Of a stretch of DNA of 64,000 nucleotides, positions 11,291 to 22,735 are shown piece by piece. Source of the stretch: Gigaspora margarita. Its lineage: Eukaryota > Glomeromycota > Glomeromycetes > Diversisporales > Gigasporaceae. Position 1 is the first letter of the stretch. Every line of letters starts with the position of its first letter. Below the pieces are notes generated by a model that searched no databases, was not told the origin of the DNA, and saw only the letters and a list, made by a program, of their open reading frames with translations. Location of the stretch: the NCBI GenBank assembly GCA_009809945.1, contig WTPW01000188.1:68562-132561 (forward strand), read 5' to 3'. Made by a program: the position numbers and the translations under genes.

Positions 11291-14200
11291 CACTCGAACC
11301 CAATGAATCTACTATGCTTCCTGAACCAGAGTCAACTATTGTTGCACCCATCAAAACTGCCTCGCCTGTTCTGGAATCAGCTGAACTGATTCAACTTTTG
11401 CAGGAACAGATTCAACAACAAGCCCAAATTATTACTCTTCTTCAAGAACAAGCCAAGATCTTTGACTACCAGAAACAGACTATTAAAACTCTGCAGAATC
11501 AAGTTAATTATTTTGAAAACTTCCATCATCGATTAAGGGACTTGTATACTGAGTCTAATGTTCCTATACCTGGGCCTAGTAACCAGGATGCTCAAAATTT
11601 TTGAGTTATCCTGAGCATGATCAAAAACTACTCGAAGATACAGACAATTGTAGATCCAGACATATTCGAGAAATATATATGACTCAGAAAATTAACCCAA
11701 AAGTAGGACCTCTTACTACTAGTCAAGGAGCCCAATTTTGATAATTGCTTCGTGAATTTGCAGCCCTTTTTGCAAAAGATATGACCCAACTAGGTAGGAC
11801 TGACCTAGTTGTTCACCGAATATTCACAGATGATGGACCTCCTATTAGCTCACGACCCTATATGGTACCTCTCACTGAACAAACATTTATAAATAAAGAA
11901 GTACAACAAATATTAGAAAATAAATTAATTAGAGAGTCCTCTAGTCCTTGGGCCTCTCCTGTTGTACTTGTAAACAATAAAAATGGAAAGAAAAGATTTT
12001 GTGTAGACTATCAGAAGCTTAATAGTGTTACCAAGAAAGACCAATACCCTCTACCCTGAATTGATGAAATGCTTAACTCCCTCGCCGGAGCCACTTACTT
12101 CTGAACTTTAGATCTTATAAGTGGATATTGGCAGGTGAAAGTACACCCAGAAGATCGAGAGAAAACTGCTTTTATAACCAGATATGGAACCTATAAATTC
12201 AACGTCATGCCTTTCAGATTGTGTAATGCCCCTGCTACTTTTCAACGTCTCATGAACCAAGTTTATAAAGGTATAGTCTACAAGTATGTTGTAGTATATC
12301 TAGATGATACTAATGTCTTTTCTCGAACATTTGATGATCATATTAAACATCTACGAGAAGTCTTTACTAGAATCAGGAAAGCTGGATTAAAGTTGAATAT
12401 AGAAAAATGTAATTTTTGGATGAAACGATTACCTTTTCTAGGACATATCATAGGAAAAAAAGGAATCTCCCCAGACCCAGACAAGATAATTGCTGTACAA
12501 AATATCCAACCTCCCCAAAATGTAACCCAGCTACGATTATTTTTGGGACTCGCTGGATACTATAGATGATTCATCGAACATTTCTCTTCCATTGCTCATC
12601 CTCTTAACCAGTTACTGCATAAGGACCATGCCTATGAATAGAATATGAAATGTCAAAAGGCTTTTGATGAATTAAAGCATCGATTGACCACTGCCCCTAT
12701 CCTCATCTACCCAGACTATCGAAAAGAATTCATTCTTGCTACAGATGCATCCTACAAAAGATTTGGAGCCACCTTAAGCCAACTCTATGAGGATCAAAAG
12801 GAACACCCAATTGCCTATGCTAGTAAAAGTTTGAAAAAGAAAGAAGTGAATTATGGAGCCACTGAACTAGAATGTGCTGCCATTGTATGGGCCATTGAAC
12901 ATTTTCATAAATATTTTGGTACAAGTCGCTTTACCTTAGTTACAGACCACTCTGCTCTTAAATGGTTAAAGTCATCCCAACCTAAAGGATGTTTAGATCG
13001 TTGGATCATGAAACTCCAACCCTATCATTTTACTATTATACACAAACCCGGAAGAATCCATTCAAATGTTGATGCTTTCTCTAGATTACTGATCCAGACA
13101 CACCCTCGTACTATTGACCCCACATGAATTTAAACCAATACCAAAATCTAATAAAATATTTAGAATCAGACACTCTCGCCCCTGACTTAACGGACAATGA
13201 AAAAAGGACAATCATTAACCAATCTAGACATTATGAAGTGAAAAATAAATTATTATACAAAAAGAATAGGAAAGATTCAGACAAACCAATTAGAGTAATT
13301 AAATGGACTGAAGTTGAACCAATATTGTACATGATGCATAGTCATCCTACTGCTGGACATTTGGGAACCGATGCTATGTATTATAAGATATCTGAATGAT
13401 ATTATTGGGACCAAATGTATAGAGATGTTCAGAACTATGTTCGCTCTTGTGAAATATGTCAAAAACGAGAAAAAAGTAAAAGAAAGGAACCTCTCCATCC
13501 TATCCAAGTTGGAAGAGCCTTTGAGCGTGTAGGAATAGATTTAGTTGGACCTCTCTCAATAACTCCTCGAAATAATCACTATATCATCATTGCTACTGAT
13601 TACCTGACCCGCTGGCCAGAAGCCAAAGCTTTACCAGATGCAGGTGCAGAAACCTTTAGCAAAGTTTATTTTTGAAGAAATTGTTTGTAGACATGGAGTA
13701 CCTAAGATGATACTCTCAGATAATGGAAAGAATTTTGTTAGTAAAATTGTGAGGATACTATGTGAAAAGTTCTTGATAAACCATATATTTTCTTCATCTT
13801 ACCACCCACAAACCAATGGAATGGTTGAAAGATTAAACAGAACCCTTTGTAACTCTCTTGCAAAAGTTACAGAAAAAGATACAGAATGGGATGCACATAT
13901 ACCTGCTGTACTATTTGCATACAGGACCAAATGATATGCAACAACTGGATACACTCCTTTTCATTTGGTATATGGTCAACAAGCTATTTTACCAATTGAA
14001 ACTGTTATTCCTATCGACCCAGCTGACCCAGATGATGATGTCTCTCTAGAAGATAGTATTCTCCAACGAGCATTTGAATTAATTGAAGAATTACCCTATC
14101 ACCATAGTAATGCCAGAGAAAATACAATTAAGTCTCAAAAGAAACAGAAGGTTAGATTTGATTCCAAGATACAGAAAGAAGAATTTGAAATTGGTGATAA

Positions 14201-14411
14201 AGTTTGGGTACAAAGAAAGGACATTGAAGCCTCTAGATCTGCAAAATTTGAAGAGAAAAGAATAGGACCATTTATTGTTAAAGAAAAACTAAATAATGGC
14301 GCCTATAAACTGTGTACAATATATGGAAAAACATTAAAGCAGTACTACAATAGTGATCGTTTTGTTAAGTACTATGAGAAACAGAATTGGCAACCAATGA
14401 TTGTTATTTAG
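11291..14411 (+). pseudogene. pol region of element 2: RT, RNase H, integrase (fossil)
   Basis: A coiled-coil-like Gln-rich segment (11370-11530) precedes reverse transcriptase (about 11740-12600, with VVVYLDD near 12290). RNase H follows (about 12645-13110, ATDAS and TELECAA), then the integrase zinc-binding part (about 13330-13480, H...H...C..C) and the catalytic core (about 13490-13930). The C-terminal segment has the IGPFIVKEKLNNGAYKL signature of the GPY/F module (about 14170-14360). The order RT-RNaseH-IN places it in Ty3/Gypsy. It is interrupted several times and looks non-functional. Confidence 0.85.
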
Positions 14412-14961
14412 AATTTCCGGAGTGAAATTCTTAAAACAGATAGAAACACAGCCTGACCCCTTAATTTACAATGTACAACAACCAAATTTTTTTTTAAGCC
14501 ACCCTACCTTTGTTTAGAATTAGAAATAGAAGTAATATAATATTATATAAGAATCAGATTTTAGATTCGTGGAACTTTCGCCACTAATGTCCGTCAATAT
14601 TGCTCCGTTTGAGCTGAAATTTTGACTGTATACCCTTCTGGATATTGCGCATCTTTTCTACTAAGCTTATATTAATACGAAAACGCTATGGGAACTCGCA
14701 AATCGACTTGATGGCATTTTTGATCGGCAAGAAAATATTTGGACATGTGACCTACATTACGAATTTTTGATCACATGATGAATGTTGCGAACATAATAGA
14801 TATTGCGAAACAATTGTATAGTTTTATTATTATTTCTTTTGAATGTACAACAATATATATTTTTTTTTTGTAAACATAGACCTTTACTTCAACAACACAA
14901 TTTCAACAACTACTCCTCCTTTTCTCTCTTTTCGTCAGAGAACAAAACTTTAAATCTTAAA

Positions 14962-15776
14962 ATGGAAACTCCTATTATTAGACCCCAGACTTTTAGAGCA
15001 CTTATAGAATTCGTTAAATGTTGGAACCTAGAATCTGTTGCATATAATACTAGTCTCATTATAAATGGACATAAAGCTGTAATAATGAATGGAATGGAAA
15101 TCTTGTCCTTTATGGAAATCCCATTAGAAGATACAGACCATAATGAAAATAATGCTACTAATACTTCTTTCCTAGAATTAGAAACTGCCTACTCTTCAAA
15201 TCTAAATGAAACTTCCCCTACAGACCCAGAAGAAACCACAATCTTCGAGAATAATGATATTGAATGGAACATAGAAAATGAAGAAATCCTAGGAAATCCA
15301 GAAGTACTTCCAGATCCTCCCGCTAATGAAAATAGTGAAACAACTCTAGAAACAGGTGTCCTTACAAGAGAACAAAGTACTATTATGACCAGAATTCTCA
15401 AGGACCTGATGGATGAAAAATTGAATACTCCTTTTTGAGCAAACCCTACCAACTAAACCGAGAAATTCGAGGAAGTCAAAGAGAAAAACAAATTCGCACA
15501 CTTGAAGCTTGTTATTATTTAGGAACTATTTTGAATGAGTTTCAAAATAATTCTAAAGTTTCTAAAGAGATTAGGCAACTCTTAAAGAACTCTTTGGGAA
15601 TATATAAAATGTATAATTTCTGGAAAGGAGCCAACCGAATACATCAAGTCCTCCAACCTCAAGAACTATCCCGATTGTACCAGACACAGTTTATTACTTT
15701 AAGTAATCTGAACAGACTTTCTACTGAAAATGTTGATAGGTTAATAGAATTGAGAACTAGCAGAGTCAGTTCTTAA
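14962..15776 (+). pseudogene. extra 3' reading frame(s) of element 2, between integrase and LTR
   Basis: An acidic Asn/Glu-rich frame (14962-15438) is followed by a basic helical one (to 15776) containing ACYYLGTILNEF. The counterpart in element 1 (about 18480-18723) carries AYYYLGTIIEKQ, so it belongs to this element lineage. No membrane segment or signal peptide is seen, so nothing supports an envelope. The function is unknown. Confidence 0.55.
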
Positions 15777-15788
15777 AGTGGAAGGAAA

Positions 15789-16362
15789 TGTTATAGAATA
15801 GGTCTCTGAATTCTAATCGCTAGAAGATTCTAAGTGTTCCTATTACTTTATTTTTATTGTTTTAATGTTTTATTGTTTTATCACTTTATTGGTTTATTAC
15901 TTTATTACTTTATTGAATTATAGTTTTATAGTTTTATTGTTTTATTGTTTTATCATTTTATTGGTTTATTACTTTATTGAATTATAGTTTTATAGTTTTA
16001 TTGTTTTATAGTTTTATTACTTTGCTTTATTGTTTTATTGTTTTATTACTTTATTGCTTTTCAAAAGATATATAAACCCTAGATTCTACCCTCCTGCACA
16101 ATAGACTCAAATTCCCCTCTCCTCTCCTAATGTTTACAAATAAATATCCTCTCTATATCCTATCATATTATTATTAATAAAATAAAATATATCTTATTCC
16201 AATAAATATTCTCTTGCTCTTTGATAAATATATACTGAACCGCTCTAGTGAAGTAATATTCCACTTGCACACTGCTTCATATCTTCTCTGACCCTTACAA
16301 GATCCCTGTCACTGTGTGTTGTGTTGCAAGTACTATATTGAAGGCAATAGTTGCTTGTAACA
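15789..16362 (+). repeat. 3' LTR of element 2
   Basis: It is preceded by a purine tract (AGTGGAAGGAAA). It starts TGTTATAGAATAGG and ends TGCTTGTAACA. It is homologous to 4847-5355, with additional copies of the TTTTATTG-type short repeat. Confidence 0.9.
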
Positions 16363-18743
16363 ATTATATTATTGTTGCTACAGACTACTTAACAAGATGG
16401 CCAGAAGCCCGTGCTGTACCTGATACTGGTGCCAATACGCTCACTCAATTTATTTTTGAAGAAATTATTTGTAGACATAGAACTCCAAAGATTATACTCT
16501 CTGACCAAAGAAGAAACTTTATTAGCGAAACTATACGAATACTATGTGAAAAGTTTCTCATCAAACATAAATTCTCTTTGCTATATCACCCACAGACAAA
16601 TAGAATGGTTGAAAGACTTAATCAAACATTATGTGAATCTCTTGCAAAAGTAAAAAAAGATGATAATTAGGGATTACACATACCTGCTGTTCTCTTAGCT
16701 TACCGAACAAAAAGACACGCTACTACTGGATATATCCATTTTAGTTAGTCTATGGAAGACAAGCTATACTATGCATAGAAGCACTTATTCCAGTACATCC
16801 TGTAGACAATATAGATACAGAAATAGATATACAAGACAGTATATTACAATGTGCTTATGAGTTAATAGAAGAATTACTGATATTACAAGAAGAAGCTAGA
16901 GAAAATACTAGAAAATCACAAGAGAAACAAAAGAAATATTTTGATAAAAAAATAAAAGAAGAAACTTTTGAGATTGGTGAAAAAGTATGGATACAATAAA
17001 AAGAATTAGAAATGTCATGATCTGCTAAATTTGAAGACAAAAGAATTGGACCCTTTATAATCCAAGAAAAATTGAACAATGGTGCATATAAACTCTGAGA
17101 TTTGAAAGGAAAGACTTTAAAAAATACTATAATAGTGATAGACTTGCTAAGTACTATGAGAAACAGATATGGGAACCAATAATTGTAATCAAAAATTAGA
17201 AATTTCTGCAAGAAATTTATTGTGAAAGGGAGTGACATTAGTATAAAACTTTGTACACTGCCCCATGAAAATCATTGTGCTACTCTATTACATATATATA
17301 TAACTTTATACTCTGATAGCATAGCAGAAGTTCATTTTGATTGGCTGTTTAAATACCTGAGAAAAATGTAGATCATTCTCCGGATAAAGTATCAGCTATA
17401 CCTTTATTACTCACGAAACTTTCAAAAGATTAGTCAAATACTTTCTAAAAACGCATATTGTCTTACAATATATTTATAATAACTAATTTATATTTCACAA
17501 TTTATACAATATTATTCATTTCACAAAAAGTACACTATTTATTATACAACAACTACTCTAAGTTTTGCGATACAATTAGCTGAATAATAACATATACCAA
17601 CATTTCTAAATACTGCTACTATAAAATGTTGTATTTATAAACTACTCATTGACCTAAATATAATAAAAAAATAGAGTTTGGAATATTAGTTCCAAATTCA
17701 GAGTACTTTTTACTTCTAGAAAACCAGTAGAACTAGTTGAGACAAAATCTTGCAACTTTCACTTACTTATTGCTTAGGTTGCTGAAGCACCTTCTGACCT
17801 TTCAAAACTTTTATTTCTCATCTAGTTTTTGAAACTATTGCATCCTACTGCATCCCATGTTAAAAAACAAAAGTCTAAAGGTAAAATATCAATGACTCAA
17901 GTTGGTTTTTCGTTTTGTATTACAAAAAATTTTTTTTCATATAACATGTCAATTTTTACTTATAAAAGTACTTTAAAAATTACAATTGACTGTATAAAAA
18001 AAAAGATCATCACCAATCATAATTACTCTAATTTTAGCCAATCAAAACAAACTTCTGCTATGCTTACTCTGATTAATTTTTTCAGATACATTACCAAAAC
18101 CCTAAAATTGAATCTACTACCTTACAACCCAATACTATATTGGCCCTTTGAAACTTTCTTTCTATTTGAAGACAAGACCCCCCTGCAAAATACCATTTAG
18201 GAATTTCTAGCCAGAATGCAATCTTATGGGATGCTCAAAACCCAAAACAAGTAATCGATGTTACCCCAACAGAAGAACTAGACCCTTCTAATGAATTTAA
18301 TAAATTATTAAGAGCTTTTGATGAAGATATAGAAGCCTTATTGACTACGACTGAGAAATCTAAAGCTATTGCTCAATTATTTGAGATTTGACTCAGACTC
18401 TTAACCCACAGAAGACTACTAGAACAAATCCTTTCTTTTGAGAAACTTGGACCGCACAAGTTGATAAAATTCTTCAAGAATTACCCAAATTTAAACAATC
18501 GCATTGAGGACAAATCCAGGCTATTGAAGCCTATTATTATTTGGGAACAATTATTGAAAAACAGATAGAACACCAAACACAAATTAGAGAACAGATTCAG
18601 AAAGTCAAAGGTGAAAGAAAAATACAAGATATTGAAAAAGAGCTCAAAGAATTAGAAAAATCTTTAAAGGATGAAGACTATACCCTCTTAATAGAAGAAC
18701 TAGAAAAGGAATTTATGGAGTAAATTTTCTTAAGGGATGGAAA
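16363..18743 (+). mobile_element. Ty3/Gypsy-type fossil 1, right segment
   Basis: The integrase core interrupted at 4846 resumes here (ATDYLTRWPEA) and runs to the GPY/F-like end near 17160. A non-coding stretch (17200-18180) follows, then a decayed 3' reading frame (about 18200-18723) matching the extra frame of element 2. A purine-rich AAGGGATGGAAA precedes the LTR. Many breaks are present. Confidence 0.8.
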
Positions 18744-19418
18744 TGTTATAGTACAAGTAGTATTATTTTATTAGAATATTTATTATTATCTTTATTTTAT
18801 TATTATTATTATTTCTATTTTATTATTATCTAGTATTTTATATATTATTATTAGTTAGACATTTAGAATAGTTCATACCGCTTATAACACTTATACTACT
18901 TATAATGATTATAGTGCTTATAATGCTTATACTGCTTATAATGCTTATACCACTTATAACGCTTATACCGCTTATAATGCTTATATCGCTTATACCACTT
19001 ATACTGCTTACAATAATTATATTGCTTATAACGCTTATGTCGCTCATGATGATGGTAACATTTATCATTGTAAATCAACGCTTATAACATTTATCCTAAA
19101 ATGTATTTAAAAACACAGAATTTCCCTTAGTCAAATTAAACTCAGGCACCCCACTTCTCTTTATATTTATTAAATATCTTGTAAAAGGGATTTCTTAGGA
19201 ATAGAAGTCTAGAAATAGCTCTCTTGCCTATAATTATTAAATAAAAAACTATTGTTAAATCTAAATACTATCACGAACTGCCTACAGAGAAGAGTATAAT
19301 TTTTTACAGACTAAGGAATTATACCTGCCTCTTGGATACTGCTATAAACCACTAAAGGATCTCTGTAGCTGTGTCATTGTTATAGTAAGGAGTATAAGAA
19401 GGCCTCCCTACTGTAACA
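18744..19418 (+). repeat. 3' LTR of element 1, containing a TTATAA-type tandem array
   Basis: It starts TGTTATAGTACAAG and ends CTACTGTAACA, the same termini style as the element 2 LTRs. Its last third is alignable to them. At 18875-19090 it carries about 20 tandem copies of a ten-base unit (consensus GCTTATAAYR). These copies open spurious frames on both strands. The matching 5' LTR is missing, so its age cannot be estimated from LTR pairs. Confidence 0.8.
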
Positions 19419-20890
19419 ATATGATTGAATGGATTTCAATTATAGATTATTAAAATTTAAAAAAAAAAACAGTAAAGGAGGATTTGGTTTGGTATACAAA
19501 GCAACCTGGGTAGATGGTATACAAAATGTTGAAACAATTAAGAAGGGTGGTAATGATATTTACAAAAGGGTGCATGAACTATCCAGCACAGTCGCACTTA
19601 AGATGTTGACCAGCTCTAAGGAAAACAATAATAATTTTTTTTTAAAAAAAAAGAATCTTATAATATGTAAATTAGACTATAGTAAGTTCGCAACATATGG
19701 CATAACTCAAAATACAAAAACAAAAGAATACTTGATGGTGTTTCAGTATGCTAATAATGGGAGTCTTTATAAATATTTAAGAAAAAAATTTAGTGAACTT
19801 ACCTGCCAGACTAAATTGCAAATACTTAAAGATTGTTCATATGAGTTAGCTAACAATCATGAAAAAGCAGGATACATTCATGCTGATTTTCATAGTAGCA
19901 ACATTTTGCAAAACCAACAATTATATATTGCAGATCTAGGAGTGTCAAGAAAAATGGTTTAGAAGGAGATATTTGTAGAGTTATCCATATGTTGCACCAG
20001 AATTTTATTAGGTGAGCAGCAGTTTACACAAGTAGTAGATCTTTATGTATTTGGAGCTATTACGTCAAAAATGACAACTGGCCAAAGACGACATGAATTT
20101 AATTTAAAACTTGCAGTAAAGATTTGCAAAAGAGGATTGCAACCAAAGTTTGCCCAAATGCTATATTGAATTGGCTAAGAAATGCATTGATTCTGACCCA
20201 CCAAAATGGTCTAGTACTTGGAAAGTTCATTTGACAATAGAGGATTGGCTCGAGAAAATAGCTAATTCAGATGATGATAATGAAATTAAAAAGCAATTCT
20301 TAGAAGCAGATAAAGTTATTCTGATTAAATGTATACTAGCAAAATAATTAGTACAAAATTAATTTCAAAAGCAATTAAAGATTTGTCTTAAGCCCAAGCT
20401 GATTTTGCTCAAATAAATCTTGATATTACTAAAATTTAAAAAAAAAAAAATTTTTTTCTGAAAAATGATGGATGAATCCCTTGCAGAGTTGATTAAAGCA
20501 TTAGAAGCTGAACCAAAAAGAACGCACTGGCATTAAGTCAATACAATGAAACTCATCACATGTTGATAAATCACTTGTAGATTAAAGAAATCTGTAGAAA
20601 TCACACCAAATGATACATTGTAGTGAGGGTCAAAGAATAACTTATTTTACCTTGAATAAATAACAGATTGTAATAAGTTATTAGGATTGTATATACACTG
20701 TATCCATATTAACTTATTGTGAAACATTGAGTAAATGAAGAGTCAATGATATCGAACCCAATAACACATGGGCATTGGGAAATCATGAAGCATGATGTGC
20801 AACATGAGGAGCCATTGCAGATTTGAATGAGTTATCAGAAATCGAGTCAGAAATACATAGACATTAGATCAACATAGTGCAGCTGATTGC
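19419..20890 (+). pseudogene. Glomeromycotina-type protein kinase with TPR tail, decayed
   Basis: Kinase landmarks are visible: IEWI just after the LTR end, a glycine loop NSKGGFGLVY (Ser in place of the first Gly), the VALK lysine, catalytic loop HADFHSSN (about 19878-19901) and ADLGVSRK. A frame change after the DLG region damages the APE part. The C-terminal kinase helices (AKKCIDSDPPKWSS) follow from 20150. Further on are TPR-like pieces (ALEAEPKR, ALSQYNETHHML, IEPNNTWALGN) with stops and shifts to about 20890. It is related to the intact kinase at 43457-44857. Unlike that gene, the sequence runs straight from FFLKK to CKLDYSK with no intron at the equivalent place. The 5' end is cut off by the LTR. 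Confidence 0.85.
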
Positions 20891-21084
20891 ATTATAAAAA
20901 AAAACAAATCCATAAGTAAGCGTACAGTTTATGTGAGCTCTTTAATCTTGATAATATGGTTAATCACTGTCTCTTGTTCAAGAAGGACAAGAATTGGGCA
21001 TCCAAACGTTTATATTATAATCAGAGTGAAACAGATTATATGACAGCCAATCAATCTGTGTGCTATGTATATATACTTTCAAAT

Positions 21085-22260
21085 GATTAACTTGAATTCT
21101 TGATGATAAAAGAAGATTTTAATGTAATTATAAGTACGGGTGAATCTGCAAAGATATTTCAAGTTCATTCAAATGTCTTGAGATATAGATCTTTGTATTT
21201 CTGTATTGAATTAGCAAAAGCTAGCAAAGATAAAAATAATCATAAAAAAAAAACAAAAAATTAATTAATTTAAACCATATTTTTATCCTACAATTCGAAA
21301 AAATGATTAAATATATTTATGGAGGAGTGATTTTAACAGAAGACCAAGATGCATCATTATTTTGAACTTATGCTTGTTGCTTGCGAGTTCTTCTTGGAAT
21401 TAGTTAAATATTTTGAAACTCATTTAATTGAAATGAATTCTAGTTGGCTTCGTCTTCGTTTCTCACATATTTACAAAACAAGTTTCAAAATAATCAATCT
21501 CAAGATTTACAAAAATGGTTCAACGATATTATGCCAAAATATCCAGATAAACTTTTTGAATCAGAGATTTCCTCCTGCTTCCTAAAAATGCATTAATTTC
21601 ACTTATCAAACGAGATAATTTACAATAGAAGAAAAGAAAGTCTGGAATTATGTCATCAAATAGAGAATTAGTCAAAACCTTGCTTTATCATCCGATCATA
21701 TGAACTGGACTAATGAAAAATTTCTAGCTTTAGAGGCCACTTTAAAAAAAAATTGCTTACCTTTTATTCGCTTCTTTCAAATGTCTAATAATTATATTGT
21801 TGATATTGTGAGTCCATATCATTAAAATTCTTGAAAAAAAAATCTCTGGGATGAAGTACTTAAAAGATTTCTTATGCCAAATCAGCAAATATCATCAATA
21901 ATACTTTTGTATCAAGTGATTTAACATCTAAGTTACTATCATGAGTAACTAGACATTATTAACTGTTATCAACGAATGCATGCAGCTGAAATTGCATCAT
22001 GGGTTGAAAAAAAAAGGTGAAACGTATTTGGTAATAAATAATCTGTATGAGTTTAAATTACTCCTTCGTGGATCCAGAAATGATTTTACCAGAGGATCAT
22101 TTTGGAAGTTACATGATCAGTGAGCAAACACGGTTAATTATAAGGTTAATAGTACTGATGAAATTCTTGTCACATAAAAGATCCAAGATATGCAATTCAT
22201 TGCTATTCTGGCCGCGGTCCACAATTTGGCATATAATAATCAGACCTCACTAAACAAACC
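21085..22260 (+). pseudogene. BTB/BACK-TLDc protein, decayed
   Basis: BTB pieces: AKIFQVHSNVLRYRSLYF (about 21150-21205) and MIKYIYGGVILTEDQDAS (about 21303-21356). BACK-like pieces follow: WLRLRFSHIYKTSFK in one frame, LQKWFNDIMPKYPDKLFESE in another. The start of a TLDc domain is FKLLLRGSRNDFT (about 22050-22090), after which the gene fades out. Many stops and frame changes are present. BTB-TLDc proteins form a large family in these fungi; the intact ones probably act as ubiquitin-ligase adaptors (family knowledge). This copy is dead. Confidence 0.75.
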
Positions 22261-22289
22261 AACTTCTTTGAAAGATGTTTAGTCTTCAT

Positions 22290-22735
22290 GTCATATGCAA
22301 AAAAAAGGGCATATGAGCCTAAGTGGCCTCACCATCACAGGCTAAAAAAAAAAAATGAAGTGAACAAATGATAGAATCATAAACTTTGGAAAACATGTGA
22401 TTCTATTATTTCCTCACTTGCATTTCTTCGCTTGCATTCTTTACTCACAGCCGGCTTGCTTTGGTGAGCGGGAAAACCCACTGGCTACAATAATTCCATG
22501 GTGACTCCTAGCGCAATTATGATTGCTTTTTCTCAGGATGTCTTTGCCGTTCTGGCCAACTCAGTTAGTTGCTTGCTTCTCTAGCACATTTCTGCTATTT
22601 TAATAAAAATCACTTCTGGCCTAAATTATTTGCTAGCATGGTCCAAATAAACAAAATGTCATGTAATGCGAATGTACGAAGTGATAGAATATCCCGTGAT
22701 CGAAAAGAAGAGCAAGCACATGATCTGTTACTTAC
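22290..22735. other. unassigned stretch, locally GC-richer
   Basis: No gene is recognised. A short A12 tract (22343-22354) precedes a GC-richer segment (22440-22580, AGCCGGCTTGCTTTGGTGAG). This could be a retroposon tail and its neighbour, but no duplication was found. Confidence 0.3.

Larger units (their letters stand above)
4847..16362 (+). mobile_element. Ty3/Gypsy-type LTR retroelement fossil 2, both LTRs, nested in element 1
   Basis: LTRs at 4847-5355 and 15789-16362 start TG and end CA. They are flanked by the direct repeat ATTAT (4842-4846 and 16363-16367), a 5-bp target duplication inside the integrase region of element 1. Order: LTR, primer-binding site, leader with a 70-base direct repeat, gag, protease, Cys-rich zinc-knuckle region, RT, RNase H, integrase, an extra 3' reading frame, purine tract, LTR. 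The coding part is broken in at least ten places and is further split by a hAT-type insertion at 10012-11282. LTR divergence is low apart from repeat-length changes, so insertion was recent relative to element 1. Confidence 0.9.

Noticed and set aside
14962-15776. Envelope gene in the extra 3' frame of element 2
   Set aside because: No signal peptide, membrane segment or glycoprotein-like cysteines.
18838-19087. Overlapping open frames on both strands
   Set aside because: They are translations of the ten-base TTATAA tandem repeat in an LTR, periodic in every frame.
1410-19418. Reassigned stop codons as an explanation for interrupted retroelement frames
   Set aside because: The intact host genes here use the standard code with ordinary TGG tryptophans. 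The interruptions look like ordinary decay.
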